The position numbers and the translations under genes were made by a program. Of a DNA stretch of 64,000 nucleotides, positions 1-8,725 are shown piece by piece; position 1 is the first letter of the stretch; each line of letters starts with the position of its first letter. This DNA is from Methanarcanum sp963640855 (GTDB lineage: Archaea > Thermoplasmatota > Thermoplasmata > Methanomassiliicoccales > Methanomethylophilaceae), in assembly GCA_963640855.1 (NCBI GenBank), contig CAVIAJ010000001.1, forward strand, positions 1-64,000. Reading direction: 5' to 3'. The notes under the pieces were generated by a model, which did not search any database, was not told the DNA's origin, and saw only the letters and a list, made by a program, of their open reading frames with translations.

Positions 1-1
1 A

Positions 2-532
2 AGCGGCAAAGGTTCGGAACTGACTGTGTATGGTACCGCAATCCGGAAACTTATGGTTTTGATCAAAGGATTTTATTACATCATCTCCAGGATAAAGGAT
101 TTCGATATTGTTCAGCAATTCAGTAGTCATACTGGGTACTGCAGACCCGACATTCATTCCCGATAAATCATATTCAACAAGGAAGAAGTACAGATATTTG
201 CCAAGCCATTCTTTTTTCATTTTGGTATAAAACATTGTGTCAACAGACCAAAACGGTTCACAAACATACATTACATTATTCAAAGTACCTTTTCTGGGAA
301 TCAAAACTGATTCTTTACCTGAATACAGCGCTCTTTCTACATAACGCATTATTCCGCCAGAACCGTAAACAGGGACATTACCATCTTTAAGGAGCTTGTG
401 GTCCTTTCCATAACATACTTCTGCTATATCAGAAAGTAATACTGTACTTTCGGATTTTATCAATAGTTGACGGTATTGGGTTTTGCATTGAATGAGTAAA
501 TTATCATTTATCCCTGCGCATTCCGATTTTAT
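2..532 (-). pseudogene. hsdS: Type I restriction-modification specificity subunit (HsdS) fragment, 5'-truncated and cut by the window edge
   Basis: Read on the minus strand, 177 codons are open from just after an in-frame TGA (533-535) to the left window edge. No ATG or GTG precedes the conserved part. The translation starts with a helical spacer (INDNLL...YRQLL), then a target-recognition domain with the family hallmarks PVYGSGGIMRYV, LIPRKGTLNNVMYV, FWSVDTMFY and NVGSAVPSMT. HsdS proteins give DNA sequence specificity to type I methylase/nuclease complexes and normally carry two such domains separated by helical spacers. Here only the part downstream of the central spacer is visible. That fits either a decayed gene or a silent, promoterless half-cassette of an invertible hsdS locus. 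HsdM, HsdR and a recombinase are not in the window. The last 20 or so residues before the edge match the family less well. Confidence 0.75.
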
Positions 533-627
533 TCAATGAATGCACAGATAGAAATGGGTGTAGAAGTGGTTTGAGTTGTTAGTGGGGTTCGACATTCATT
601 TGCAGAATAACACAGTTCCACCCACGA

Positions 628-1494
628 TCATGTTTTCTTTTTCTTTTCAGATTCTTTGTACATTCTCGTAGACTGTTCTCTAAGGGGGCTGTCAAATGAA
701 ACTTTTTGGATAATCTCACATACCAAATTGAACAACTCAGAGCCTTCGCTATAGTCTGCTTTGCAGTAATGGGTTATGCGATTGTTGTACATGAGATCGT
801 TTACAACATCTTTGGAACGATTGTAAACTCCGATTGAGTATCCGCCGTATTCTTTCACTATCTTCATGCAGGGTATGTCACTCATGCCGTCTCCTATGTA
901 GATCATATTTTCGAACGGTATGGGACGTTCATCATGAAATGAAAATTCGTTTACGGCTCTGTCATCGGAAATATCCAATGATCCTTTGTTAATGCGGAAG
1001 AGGAATTGAGTCTTGGTTGTAAAATTAACGAGGTTCTTCAGCCAAACCGGATTGCCATTTTCATCGTAATAATATTCGCTGGCAAAAATTTCTCTGAATT
1101 TACCAGCAATGAAAGTGCCTTCGATAATCTCTTTGAGTCCGGATGAGATAACATAGTGTTCTACGACTACACCATGTTCCAAAGCGAATTCGGAGATTGA
1201 ATCAAACCAAGTTTCGACACCGTTGTAAAATTTGATGTCTGTCCCAAGTTTCTTAAGAATATCACGATTGAACGGTTTATCCTGCTTCATACTCTTATTT
1301 TTCATCAAGAACATGTATGCGAGATTCTTATCCATTCCCTTTTCTTTGGAAAATTGATCATTCTCTTTCCAGAATTCTTTAGGCTCCATTCCGAGACTTT
1401 TGATGAATGAATCCTGCATTTCGGAAGTGCTGAGAGTCCTGTCAAAGTCGTAAACTATTGCCATTTTGGTTTTCTTTTTGGGTATCGTTTTCAC
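628..1494 (-). CDS. HAD-superfamily phosphatase (phosphoserine phosphatase-like)
   Basis: 288 residues. HAD motif I is DFDRTLS near residue 16 (two catalytic Asp), motif II is the SSG near residue 117, and motif IV is GDGMSDIPC near residue 198. The insertion between motifs I and II is of the helical C1-cap type used by SerB-like phosphatases. The substrate cannot be told from sequence. The start given is GTG; ATG at 1464, which opens directly onto the motif I strand, is an alternative. A TATA-like element (plus-strand view 1535-1546) lies upstream, preceded by an inverted repeat at 1556-1575. The gene stands alone, facing away from sufS. Confidence 0.8.
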   Translation of the reverse strand: MKTIPKKKTKMAIVYDFDRTLSTSEMQDSFIKSLGMEPKEFWKENDQFSKEKGMDKNLAYMFLMKNKSMKQDKPFNRDILKKLGTDIKFYNGVETWFDSISEFALEHGVVVEHYVISSGLKEIIEGTFIAGKFREIFASEYYYDENGNPVWLKNLVNFTTKTQFLFRINKGSLDISDDRAVNEFSFHDERPIPFENMIYIGDGMSDIPCMKIVKEYGGYSIGVYNRSKDVVNDLMYNNRITHYCKADYSEGSELFNLVCEIIQKVSFDSPLREQSTRMYKESEKKKKT

Positions 1495-1555
1495 TCCCCA
1501 TTAACACTGATTTTAATTGTGAGTAAGCTTAACAGATATAAATAACAGTATGTGC

Positions 1556-1601
1556 GTTATTTGTACAACAATAACTGTCGTTTCAATACGACGGTGAAAC
1601 G
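1556..1601. promoter_or_regulatory. Inverted repeats in the HAD phosphatase / sufS divergent intergenic region
   Basis: Two small dyads: GTTATT-8 nt-AATAAC at 1556-1575, directly upstream of the minus-strand TATA-like element for the HAD gene, and CGTTTCA-9 nt-TGAAACG at 1579-1601. They may be operators for either divergent gene. No regulator is identified. Confidence 0.3.
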
Positions 1602-1667
1602 GCGTATCTGTTCTCTGATGTCGTATCATTTGTAAATTTCAGAATAAGTGGAGCACTCCTTGTACCT

Positions 1668-1680
1668 GTATAAATAAGGG
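1668..1680 (+). promoter_or_regulatory. TATA box of sufS, leaderless-type promoter
   Basis: The sequence TATAAATAA lies about 25 nt before the sufS ATG at 1699, the spacing expected when transcription starts at or next to the start codon. There is no Shine-Dalgarno sequence. Confidence 0.6.
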
Positions 1681-1698
1681 AATCTCTTTCCCTCACTC

Positions 1699-2904
1699 AT
1701 GGATGTCTCTTCAATCAGGCAGGATTTCCCGACTGTCCGTAACGGGAATGGTGTGTATCTCGACAGTGCCTGTCAGAGTCTGAAGCCGGACTGTGTCATT
1801 AAGAAAGTCTTGGAATACTACGAGGAATACCCCGCCTGCGGAGGAAGAAGCGTTCACTCTATGGCTACGCGTGTTTCTATGGAAGTCGACGAAACAAGAG
1901 AAAAACTCGCTTCCTTCTTCGGATGCGACAATCCTTCCGAATTCATATTCACCAGAAACACCACCGAAGGTATGAACACCGTCGCACGCGGTTTCGGACT
2001 GAAAAAAGGAGACGCCGTACTTACGTTGGATGTTGAACACAATTCCAACCACGTTCAGTGGTTGGCAATGGAAGAAGACACCGGAATCAAACGCAGATAC
2101 TGTAAGACATCCGATGACGGTGTATTCGATATCGAATCCTTCAAAAAAGTCATGGACAGGGATGTGAAACTTGTATCCATGGGGCACATGAGCAATGTTA
2201 CCGGATGTACAATCCCAATCAAAGAAATCACCGAGATTGCGCATGATTATGGCGCAGCAGTACTCATCGACGGTGCGCAGTCCGCACCGCATATGCCTGT
2301 AGATCTCAAAGATGCGGACGTTGATTTCTTCTGTGCTTCGTTACACAAAATGCTCGCACCTACAGGTACGGGTTTTATGTACGGAAAGGAAGAACGTCTC
2401 AAAGAACTGAAACCTCTGATTTACGGCGGAGGTATCGTGGGACTTACAACATACGATTCGGTAAAAATCTCACCCGCACCCGAGAAATTCGAGGCAGGTC
2501 TTGAGAACTATTCCGGAATTATCGGGGCATCTGCGGCATTGGACTATCTGAAGAATATCGGAATGAAGAATGTCGCCGAACACGAACGTCATCTTCAGAG
2601 ATTGATTCAAAAAGGAATCGAAGATATCAAAGGTCTTCACATCATCGGTCCCGAAGATCCCGATAAAAGGGGCGGCGTATTTTCATTTAACATCAACGGC
2701 CTCAACCCTCACGACATAGCAATGATGTTGGATAATATGGACGGAATAATGATAAGGTCCGGGATGCACTGTGCACACCCGTTCCTTGTTTCAAGAAATA
2801 TAGAAGGCACCGCAAGGGCTTCTGTTTATATTTACAACGACGACAGCGACATAGAACGTTTCGTCAGAGTTCTGAGGAAGATCGTAGAGACCTTCGTCAG
2901 ATAA
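1699..2904 (+). CDS. sufS: Cysteine desulfurase, SufS/CsdA family
   Basis: 401 residues, normal length for group II PLP cysteine desulfurases, which take sulfur from L-cysteine for Fe-S cluster assembly. Visible features are the PLP-binding Lys in the FCASLHKMLAP motif (about K217), the upstream D-AQS motif (IDGAQSAPH), and the persulfide-forming Cys in RSGMHCAHPF (about C358). The short loop around this Cys is the SufS/CsdA rather than IscS type. No suf scaffold genes adjoin it. A TATA box at about 1670 suggests a leaderless message. The 3' end overlaps the convergent pilin-like operon by 8 nt. Confidence 0.93.
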   Translation: MDVSSIRQDFPTVRNGNGVYLDSACQSLKPDCVIKKVLEYYEEYPACGGRSVHSMATRVSMEVDETREKLASFFGCDNPSEFIFTRNTTEGMNTVARGFGLKKGDAVLTLDVEHNSNHVQWLAMEEDTGIKRRYCKTSDDGVFDIESFKKVMDRDVKLVSMGHMSNVTGCTIPIKEITEIAHDYGAAVLIDGAQSAPHMPVDLKDADVDFFCASLHKMLAPTGTGFMYGKEERLKELKPLIYGGGIVGLTTYDSVKISPAPEKFEAGLENYSGIIGASAALDYLKNIGMKNVAEHERHLQRLIQKGIEDIKGLHIIGPEDPDKRGGVFSFNINGLNPHDIAMMLDNMDGIMIRSGMHCAHPFLVSRNIEGTARASVYIYNDDSDIERFVRVLRKIVETFVR

Positions 2905-3274
2905 TACTGATGATTACTCTGTTATCCGCTTTGCTGAGAGAAATCACATCGTTGTGACTGTAACTGTCTCTGTCGCTTTTGATGTTACAGGAAGACATCG
3001 ATACGAATTCTTTCTCGCCGTCTGTGAGTATAACAACGGGACCGTTGAATCTGAGTTCCGTTCCGTTCGGAAGGAGATCTTTCACAGGAAGGGTCATTTT
3101 TTCCACATCCGAGTTGTAGAACATACTCACTGCAGACGCGATGTTATCGGTCTGTTCCTGATATTCCGTATCGTCCCGGTCTTCCAACATGGCAGCCACG
3201 GGACTTACCAGGGATGCAAGAAGTAAGATTCCCGCAACACCGAGAACGACACGTGCCAGAGTGAATTCCATCAT
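2897..3274 (-). CDS. Pilin-like / pseudopilin-like membrane protein (third gene of operon)
   Basis: 125 residues from the ATG that overlaps the previous gene's TGA (ATGA at 3271-3274). A longer reading from 3319 would overlap the upstream gene by 49 nt and is less likely. One N-terminal hydrophobic helix (about residues 6-29) is followed by a small extracytoplasmic domain that starts with an acidic helix. This one-TM-plus-small-domain architecture resembles archaeal pseudopilins. No typical class III signal (K/R-G before the hydrophobic stretch) is seen in this one, unlike its two operon partners. No enzymatic motif. The role in a pilus is inferred from its partners and from the shared promoter element at 4271-4313. 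Confidence 0.6.
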   Translation of the reverse strand: MMEFTLARVVLGVAGILLLASLVSPVAAMLEDRDDTEYQEQTDNIASAVSMFYNSDVEKMTLPVKDLLPNGTELRFNGPVVILTDGEKEFVSMSSCNIKSDRDSYSHNDVISLSKADNRVIISII

Positions 3275-3723
3275 TGCACTGTCACCTCCAGGGCATATCC
3301 GTTTCCGGATCCGATGCATTTCAAAACCAGAGAACAGTGACCGGAAATCACTGTTTCTTCGGTGAATTTGACCGCAGGTCTTTCCATATAAGTTACCGAC
3401 ATCTCATTTCCCTCATAAAATGCAGAAATTCTGTATGCGTTCACTCCCTCTCCGCCGATTCTTATTTCACATCCTTCCGGGAGTCCTATCTCGAGGGTCC
3501 CGGAGGATCCGATGCCGGAGTGGTAGACGGATCTGGCACAATCCACAATCCGTCCGCACTCCTGTTCCATTTCGGCGGTCATCATGGTGTCCTTGTTCAT
3601 GTCCACCGCGCTGCACACGATGGGCATCGAGGCCACCAGGATGACCATTATTATCATCAGCTTCAGAGGTGTTCCCAAGACTCCTTTCCTGTCTCTCCTC
3701 AGGCAATGACGATGAGTTTGCAT
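3271..3723 (-). CDS. Type IV pilin-like protein with class III signal (second gene of operon)
   Basis: 150 residues. The N-terminus has a charged segment ending RRDRKG, followed by a hydrophobic helix (residues about 17-36), the layout of an archaeal prepilin signal cleaved after the Gly by a PibD/EppA-type peptidase. The rest is a small beta-rich domain with several Cys. It starts inside the last 25 nt of the first pilin gene and ends in an ATGA overlap with the third, so the three are translationally coupled. Homology to a named pilin family is not recognised; the call rests on architecture and context. Confidence 0.65.
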   Translation of the reverse strand: MQTHRHCLRRDRKGVLGTPLKLMIIMVILVASMPIVCSAVDMNKDTMMTAEMEQECGRIVDCARSVYHSGIGSSGTLEIGLPEGCEIRIGGEGVNAYRISAFYEGNEMSVTYMERPAVKFTEETVISGHCSLVLKCIGSGNGYALEVTVQ

Positions 3724-4253
3724 GTCGAATCCTCTCCGTAGCCGGGTTTGGAAACGTTGATCGTGATGTACGCTGTCGTGCCGGATATCTTCAGTTTCAA
3801 CGAACCGCCGCTGAATGTTACCTCTCCGTTGCTGTCGGTAGTTTTGTGCGGGGTAGTTCCGTCGGATGTCTGTATTCCGTTGCCGGAAAGTGTGACGACT
3901 GCGCCTTCAAGCGGATTTCCGTCCTGATCTGTGACATACACAGTGAAACTGTCTTTTATTGTCTTGTTGAGATTGCTGTTTGTTGTTGCGGTGGTCTTGT
4001 TCTTGTTGTAGTAGTTGCTGTAGTAGCTGCCGGAGGATGATGAACTATCAGTTTCAACACTGCCGACATTAACCGAAACTTCGCCGATTGAATCCGGTGT
4101 GTCGATGTTTCCCATCCATCCGATGATGATCGCAGTCGCAAGCGTTGCGATCAAGATCAAGATCATGAGTTGGAGGGGAAGCCCCTCGATTCCGTCTTCG
4201 TTGTCCTTTCTTATGTTCCTGTCGGTGAAAACCGACTTCCTCATTTGAGTCAT
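3699..4253 (-). CDS. Type IV pilin-like protein with Ig-like domain (first gene of operon)
   Basis: 184 residues. The signal is class III-like (DGIEG then LPLQLMILILIATLATAII, residues about 20-43). A low-complexity Ser/Tyr/Asn/Thr-rich linker (about 60-95) follows, then a beta-sandwich domain of the Big/carboxypeptidase-regulatory kind (TVYVTDQDGNPLEGAVVTL...DSNGEVTF, about 98-184). Such a domain on a pilin suggests an adhesive or structural subunit; this is inference. The promoter at 4271-4313 carries a TATA box about 25 nt from the ATG and the element also found before the second pilin pair (49443) and the pilus motor operon (54911). Confidence 0.7.
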   Translation of the reverse strand: MTQMRKSVFTDRNIRKDNEDGIEGLPLQLMILILIATLATAIIIGWMGNIDTPDSIGEVSVNVGSVETDSSSSSGSYYSNYYNKNKTTATTNSNLNKTIKDSFTVYVTDQDGNPLEGAVVTLSGNGIQTSDGTTPHKTTDSNGEVTFSGGSLKLKISGTTAYITINVSKPGYGEDSTCKLIVIA

Positions 4254-4270
4254 GAATGGTATGTTGTTTT

Positions 4271-4313
4271 CCGAGGATATTTGAATAGGACAGTACGGTT
4301 AGCAGTTAGTGAC
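4271..4313 (-). promoter_or_regulatory. Pilus regulon element P1 plus TATA box
   Basis: Read on the minus strand: CACTAACTGCTAACCGTA, then C, then TGTCCT (4287-4313 region), followed at once by the TATA-like CAAATATCC, about 25 nt before the ATG at 4253. The block is an imperfect inverted repeat. It matches the element upstream of the pilus motor operon (54849-54878) at 24 of 25 positions and the one before the second pilin pair (49477-49503) more loosely. It overlaps the last codons of thpR. Confidence 0.7.
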
Positions 4314-4881
4314 TTTCCTTCAGTGTAATACACTTAATTACGGTGTGACGGGCACCCTTCGGAGTGAGTTCGCTCTTCATGACATTGACAGAAGAGCAAT
4401 GAAAGCTGCAGAATTCTTCATCTTTGTATTTTGATATCAATTCACGGATATCAGTACCGTCACGGGATCTCGCCAATGTAACGTGGGGAACGAACTTCTT
4501 GCCGTCGTATTTCAGCCCTGTTTTCTTCACCGCTTTGATTGTTTTCTCGGAACATTCCGACAGTTTATTTTTATCATCGATTCCCAACCAGATAACGCGC
4601 GCATGCTTTGCATCGGGAAACGCACCCATCCCTTTTACGGTAACATCAAACGAATCTGTGTCGGAAAATTCACTTTCAAGAGAGGAACATAACCTCGGAA
4701 TCTTGGTTTCATCTACATCTCCGAGGAAACACAACGTTACATGTATCTGCCCCGAAGGTACGGGTTTGACATTGCCGATACATTTTACGGCTTCCGACAC
4801 TGCATTAATTTTATCAGTAATAGGCATCTTAACGGATATGAACGTCCTGACAGTCTGTCCCATACTCCGACATACCGCCAT
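4306..4881 (-). CDS. thpR: RNA 2',3'-cyclic phosphodiesterase (2'-5' RNA ligase family)
   Basis: 191 residues, the 2H phosphoesterase fold, with its two catalytic HxT motifs: HVTLCFLG near residue 46 and PHVTLAR near residue 133. The N-terminus VRTFISVKMP matches the family start closely. ThpR opens 2',3'-cyclic phosphates on RNA ends and was first described as a 2'-5' ligase. The ATG at 4881 fits a leaderless promoter (TATA-like element about 28 nt upstream); ATG at 4863 is an alternative. Its 3' end carries the promoter element of the downstream pilin operon. Confidence 0.85.
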   Translation of the reverse strand: MAVCRSMGQTVRTFISVKMPITDKINAVSEAVKCIGNVKPVPSGQIHVTLCFLGDVDETKIPRLCSSLESEFSDTDSFDVTVKGMGAFPDAKHARVIWLGIDDKNKLSECSEKTIKAVKKTGLKYDGKKFVPHVTLARSRDGTDIRELISKYKDEEFCSFHCSSVNVMKSELTPKGARHTVIKCITLKESH

Positions 4882-4965
4882 GAGGATAATAAAACCGACT
4901 GATGATTTTAGGATAGACTAAATATCATAAGTCATTACACCCGCATATTAAAAAGGAGCAATCCT

Positions 4966-5907
4966 ATGACAGAAGAATGGCCGATAGAGATCGAGAACCT
5001 ACGTAAGGAGTATGGTGACTTCGTTGCGCTGAACGGACTCAATCTCAAGATAAAAAAGAACAGTTTCACGGGTCTTCTCGGTCCGAACGGTGCCGGTAAG
5101 AGTACTACGCTGAAGATTCTTACGCATTTGATCAATGCAACATCCGGAAGTGCATTCCTCGACGGAGTCGATGTTACGGTGGATCCCAAGAAAGCTCTTT
5201 CAAGAGTGGGTACTGTTATCGAAACACCGGAATTCTACGGTTATCTGACTCCCAGGGAGACAATGAAGTACGTCGGAGAACTCATCGGGATGCCCCGTGA
5301 GAAAATTGCGGATCAGACGGAAGTGATTCTCGAGAAAGTCAAAATGACTCAATGGGGAGACAAGAAATTGAGTACATTCTCCAAGGGTATGAGGCAGAGA
5401 ATCGCCATAGGTCAGGCTCTCATGAACGATCCCCGCATCATTATTCTCGATGAACCTACCTCGGGATTGGATCCGAGAGGTATGGCCGAGATGAGAGAAA
5501 TTCTCAAGAATCTGAGGAACGAATCCAAAGATCTTACAATTGTCATGAGTTCGCATATTCTTCCCGAGGTTCAGGATCTCTGCGACCGTATCGCAATGAT
5601 CAATCACGGCAACCTTCTCATGGACGGCGACATCAGTAAATTCACTTCCATCGCGGGAGCGAGGAACATGATCGTTCAGACCAAAGAAGTTCCCACAGAT
5701 GAGTTCATATCGAAAGTGGCATCGCTTGAATACGTTCACGATGCGGAACGTTTCGGAAACGACATACAGGTTGTAATCAACGAAGATCTCGATACAAGAC
5801 AGAGACTCTTCAGCGATCTTTCCGCAATGAACGCCGGCGTTTATTCCGTCTACGAAAGCTCTGCACTCGAAGAAACATATCTCAAACTTATCGAGGAGTC
5901 GAGATGA
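4966..5907 (+). CDS. ABC transporter ATP-binding protein (ABC-2 / drug-export type)
   Basis: 313 residues. Walker A GPNGAGKS (about residue 38), signature FSKGMRQRIAIGQAL, Walker B IIILDEPTSGLD, and the switch His in SSHILPEV. The C-terminal 80 residues form the small accessory domain typical of CcmA/NatA-like exporters. A good Shine-Dalgarno (AAGGAG) lies 8-10 nt before the ATG. It overlaps the permease gene by ATGA, so the two form a two-gene export unit. The substrate is unknown. Confidence 0.9.
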   Translation: MTEEWPIEIENLRKEYGDFVALNGLNLKIKKNSFTGLLGPNGAGKSTTLKILTHLINATSGSAFLDGVDVTVDPKKALSRVGTVIETPEFYGYLTPRETMKYVGELIGMPREKIADQTEVILEKVKMTQWGDKKLSTFSKGMRQRIAIGQALMNDPRIIILDEPTSGLDPRGMAEMREILKNLRNESKDLTIVMSSHILPEVQDLCDRIAMINHGNLLMDGDISKFTSIAGARNMIVQTKEVPTDEFISKVASLEYVHDAERFGNDIQVVINEDLDTRQRLFSDLSAMNAGVYSVYESSALEETYLKLIEESR

Positions 5908-6818
5908 TGTCACACATTTACATTGAAAAGGATGATTTCAGACAGTCATTAATCATTGCAAAGAATGAAATCATCAAGAGTGTAAGAGGAAAGAGATTCC
6001 TCGCAGCTGCGATTCTTACCGCTATTGTGTGGGCATTGATTACGATCGTTCCGTTCTTCACAAGCAAAGGATGGAATCAGATGACTCTCGGAGATATGCT
6101 TTCGTCATATCTTATGTACGCATACATGATGGTGATTCTGATTGTCGGTCTCGTAGGTTCGGTTGCTTTGGTATCGGAATACGAAGAACGTACCGCTCTG
6201 ATTTTATTCACAAGACCTGTGAAGAAGACGACGATTTTCCTCGGAAAGTTTGTTTCGTCGTTTGTTCTTTCGGCTCTGCTGATGATCGGATACTATGTCG
6301 GAGTCATAGCGATGACGCTGATTTATCATCAGACAGTACCGTCGAATCTCCTCTTCTCGTACATCATGTCGTGCTGTTTCATCGTTGCCGCAACGGGAAT
6401 TTCATTCATATTCAGCGCACTGATGAAAAAATCGAGCGTCTGTATCATTTTCACGATATTGGCGGTTATGGTTGTTATCCCTATCATTACAAAGATGATA
6501 GGCGGAGACACATGGTACATGCTCACAACAGCGGCGGATTCTATCCTTACGTGTGTTCCCGAGTATGTCGACTCATATAATGCAACAGTCGATGAGATGT
6601 ACATAGCATTGGATAAGATCTACGAAGCGATTGCGACTTCGACCGATCCTGTAACACAGTCGTATGCACCGTTCATTCAGCAGTTCACTGCAATGATGGG
6701 ATCGTTTATGTCACCTATTGCACACCCCGATCTCTTCAAAGAGGCTGCAGTAATGCTTGTCTGGGGAGTCGGCGCGTCTGTCGTTGCGTGGATATTATTC
6801 CTCAGAAGAGAATTCTGA
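5904..6818 (+). CDS. ABC-2 type transporter permease
   Basis: 304 residues with six predicted membrane helices and the order typical of ABC-2 permeases: cytoplasmic N-terminus, first helix at about 30-50, a pair at about 75-125, then YEERTALILFTRPVKKTTIFLGKF, the coupling segment between helices two and three. A large extracytoplasmic loop lies between about 195 and 275. It is translationally coupled to the ATPase before it and ends at a hairpin terminator (6828-6861). Confidence 0.88.
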   Translation: MMSHIYIEKDDFRQSLIIAKNEIIKSVRGKRFLAAAILTAIVWALITIVPFFTSKGWNQMTLGDMLSSYLMYAYMMVILIVGLVGSVALVSEYEERTALILFTRPVKKTTIFLGKFVSSFVLSALLMIGYYVGVIAMTLIYHQTVPSNLLFSYIMSCCFIVAATGISFIFSALMKKSSVCIIFTILAVMVVIPIITKMIGGDTWYMLTTAADSILTCVPEYVDSYNATVDEMYIALDKIYEAIATSTDPVTQSYAPFIQQFTAMMGSFMSPIAHPDLFKEAAVMLVWGVGASVVAWILFLRREF

Positions 6819-6827
6819 GGAAAAAAA

Positions 6828-6861
6828 CCGAAAGGAAAGGGGTTAATCCCCTTCCTCTCGG
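6828..6861. terminator. Bidirectional hairpin terminator
   Basis: Imperfect inverted repeat (CCGA..AGGAA.GGGG / CCCCTTCCTCTCGG) between the convergent permease and DUF362 genes, preceded by a run of A on the plus strand (a U-run for the minus-strand transcript). Confidence 0.6.
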
Positions 6862-6867
6862 ATAAAA

Positions 6868-7962
6868 TCAGATTTTGATTAATTCATATTCCGAAGAACC
6901 CATTCCGATCTTTTCGGCATGATCCGTTGTAATCTTCCAATCGGTCTCGGGATTGGTTCTGAGGAAAATATCTCCTGGATTGTCATTATCCGCGTGAGAT
7001 CCCGGGATTACAGTCTGTTTGTTAACTAAATCGGCACATGCAACATCGATTGCGACGGGATCTGTGGATGCCAAAATTCCCACGTTGGGAACAATCGGCA
7101 GTTCGCAGCTTGCACGGCAGTCGCAGTTGGGTGAAACATCGGCGATTATGTTGATGTAGAAACACGGTTTGCCCGTAACGGCGGCTTTCGCATACTCCGC
7201 CATCTTCAGACACATTGCATCCTTGCTGCCGAAAACAGCGTTGATGGCATCGTAGTGACATGATGCGATACAGAGTCCGCATCCGGTACATTTGTTTTCA
7301 TCTACTGTTGCTTTCTTATCTTTCACGGAAATAGCTTCTGCGGCACACATCTTTGTGCATCTCTTACATCCGATGCATAAATCGTGATCGACACTCACCT
7401 TTCCGTTTGCGTGCTGTTCCATTTTTCCTCTTCTGGAAGCACATCCCATGGCGAGATTCTTCAGTGCCCCTCCGATTCCCGCCATCTCATGGCATTTGAA
7501 GTGACTGATCGTAACAATAACATCCGCATCCGCAATCGCACGTCCGATTTTTGCGTTTTTGACGTATTCCCCGTTAACAGGAATCTCCACATCGTCATCG
7601 CCTTTCAGACCGTCTCCGATGATGATATTGCATCCCAGGGAAGCGGGACAGAATCCGTTGGCTGCAGCGGTATCGAGGTGTTCCAATGCATTCTTCCTTC
7701 TTCCCGCATACAGTGTGTTGCAGTCGGTAACAAACGGCATTCCGCCGTGTTCTTTCACTATCGAAGCAACGGTTCTCGCATATCCCGGTCTGAGATACGC
7801 CATATTTCCGTATTCGCCGAAGTGAATCTTGATTGCGGTGAATTTCTTATCGTAATCGATATCTCCGATTCCCGCTTTGACGATGAATTTCCCGAATTTT
7901 TCCAGGAAATTATCTTCTACGTCATGATGGAAATCCGTGAAGTAGACCTTCGAAACAGTCAT
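6868..7962 (-). CDS. DUF362 domain protein with two [4Fe-4S] ferredoxin motifs
   Basis: 364 residues. The DUF362 part carries the conserved IKIHFGEYGN and HFKCHEMAGIGGALKNLAMG segments. It is interrupted near residues 195-245 by a two-cluster ferredoxin domain (CIGCKRCTKMC and CTGCGLCIASC, eight Cys). This arrangement is common in anaerobic archaea and clostridia. The biochemical role is not established; electron transfer through two low-potential clusters is likely. It follows the DUF2284 gene with a 10-nt gap, so the two iron-sulfur/metal proteins may be co-transcribed. Confidence 0.88.
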   Translation of the reverse strand: MTVSKVYFTDFHHDVEDNFLEKFGKFIVKAGIGDIDYDKKFTAIKIHFGEYGNMAYLRPGYARTVASIVKEHGGMPFVTDCNTLYAGRRKNALEHLDTAAANGFCPASLGCNIIIGDGLKGDDDVEIPVNGEYVKNAKIGRAIADADVIVTISHFKCHEMAGIGGALKNLAMGCASRRGKMEQHANGKVSVDHDLCIGCKRCTKMCAAEAISVKDKKATVDENKCTGCGLCIASCHYDAINAVFGSKDAMCLKMAEYAKAAVTGKPCFYINIIADVSPNCDCRASCELPIVPNVGILASTDPVAIDVACADLVNKQTVIPGSHADNDNPGDIFLRTNPETDWKITTDHAEKIGMGSSEYELIKI

Positions 7963-7972
7963 GATAATTATG

Positions 7973-8539
7973 TCATAATTGCCTGAATAAGAATATTCCG
8001 TAAAGTGTGACTTTATTTTCGGAGAAAGTAAACTTTTCTCCGATTGATTCTATGTATCTCCCCATGTCGATTCCGTATCCGCTTACGGAAGGTACCTGCA
8101 TTTCGGGATAGGGGCAGGGTTTGTTTTTCTTTACGGAGCAGTTATCTTTACAGTATCTGCATGGACCGTCCGCAAATGCCATCGCATCCGCTCCGTCTTT
8201 TCTTAATTTAATGAGAATATCTCTGCATTCGGAACGGAAACCGTCCATCATGTTTTCCATGGCTTCGCTGTCTTTGAAGTCGACGTTACGGAATTCGTGA
8301 ATGTAAACGTCCGCATAACCGTAACTTTTGATTTTTTCAAGACATTCTTCGTTTGAACCGCAGTGCGGAGGACAGGTCCATGACGTATTGTAATTCTTAC
8401 ACTCGTTGCCTTCGCAGATTTTCCTGAATTTGATAATGTCGTCGGAAGTTACGTCGGGAACGTGAACATCTGCGATGATTCTGATGTCTTCATTATTATC
8501 GGCGTATCCTTTGACTGAGAATCTGCCTTCGGCTTTCAT
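7973..8539 (-). CDS. DUF2284 predicted metal-binding protein
   Basis: 188 residues from the ATG at 8539, chosen because a TATA-like element lies about 25 nt upstream; the longer frame to 8584 would include the promoter. Cys-rich segments are SWTCPPHCGSNEEC (about residues 45-58) and CRYCKDNCSVKKNKPC (about 118-133), the DUF2284 pattern expected to bind a metal or Fe-S cluster. Function unknown. Transcribed ahead of the DUF362 ferredoxin protein. Confidence 0.82.
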   Translation of the reverse strand: MKAEGRFSVKGYADNNEDIRIIADVHVPDVTSDDIIKFRKICEGNECKNYNTSWTCPPHCGSNEECLEKIKSYGYADVYIHEFRNVDFKDSEAMENMMDGFRSECRDILIKLRKDGADAMAFADGPCRYCKDNCSVKKNKPCPYPEMQVPSVSGYGIDMGRYIESIGEKFTFSENKVTLYGIFLFRQL

Positions 8540-8725
8540 GAAACTACATAGGCGGAATACAGGTATAATTCTAACCTGCGGCAATCGTTATATTGAATAA
8601 TGCAGATTTCGGAATCAATCGGTTTATCGGATACAATATTTTTTCCTAAGTGTGCGAAGAATTCGTAACACTGGCATTATTGTAAAGATGATGTAACACG
8701 AATCGGAAAACAATCTAACTGATTT

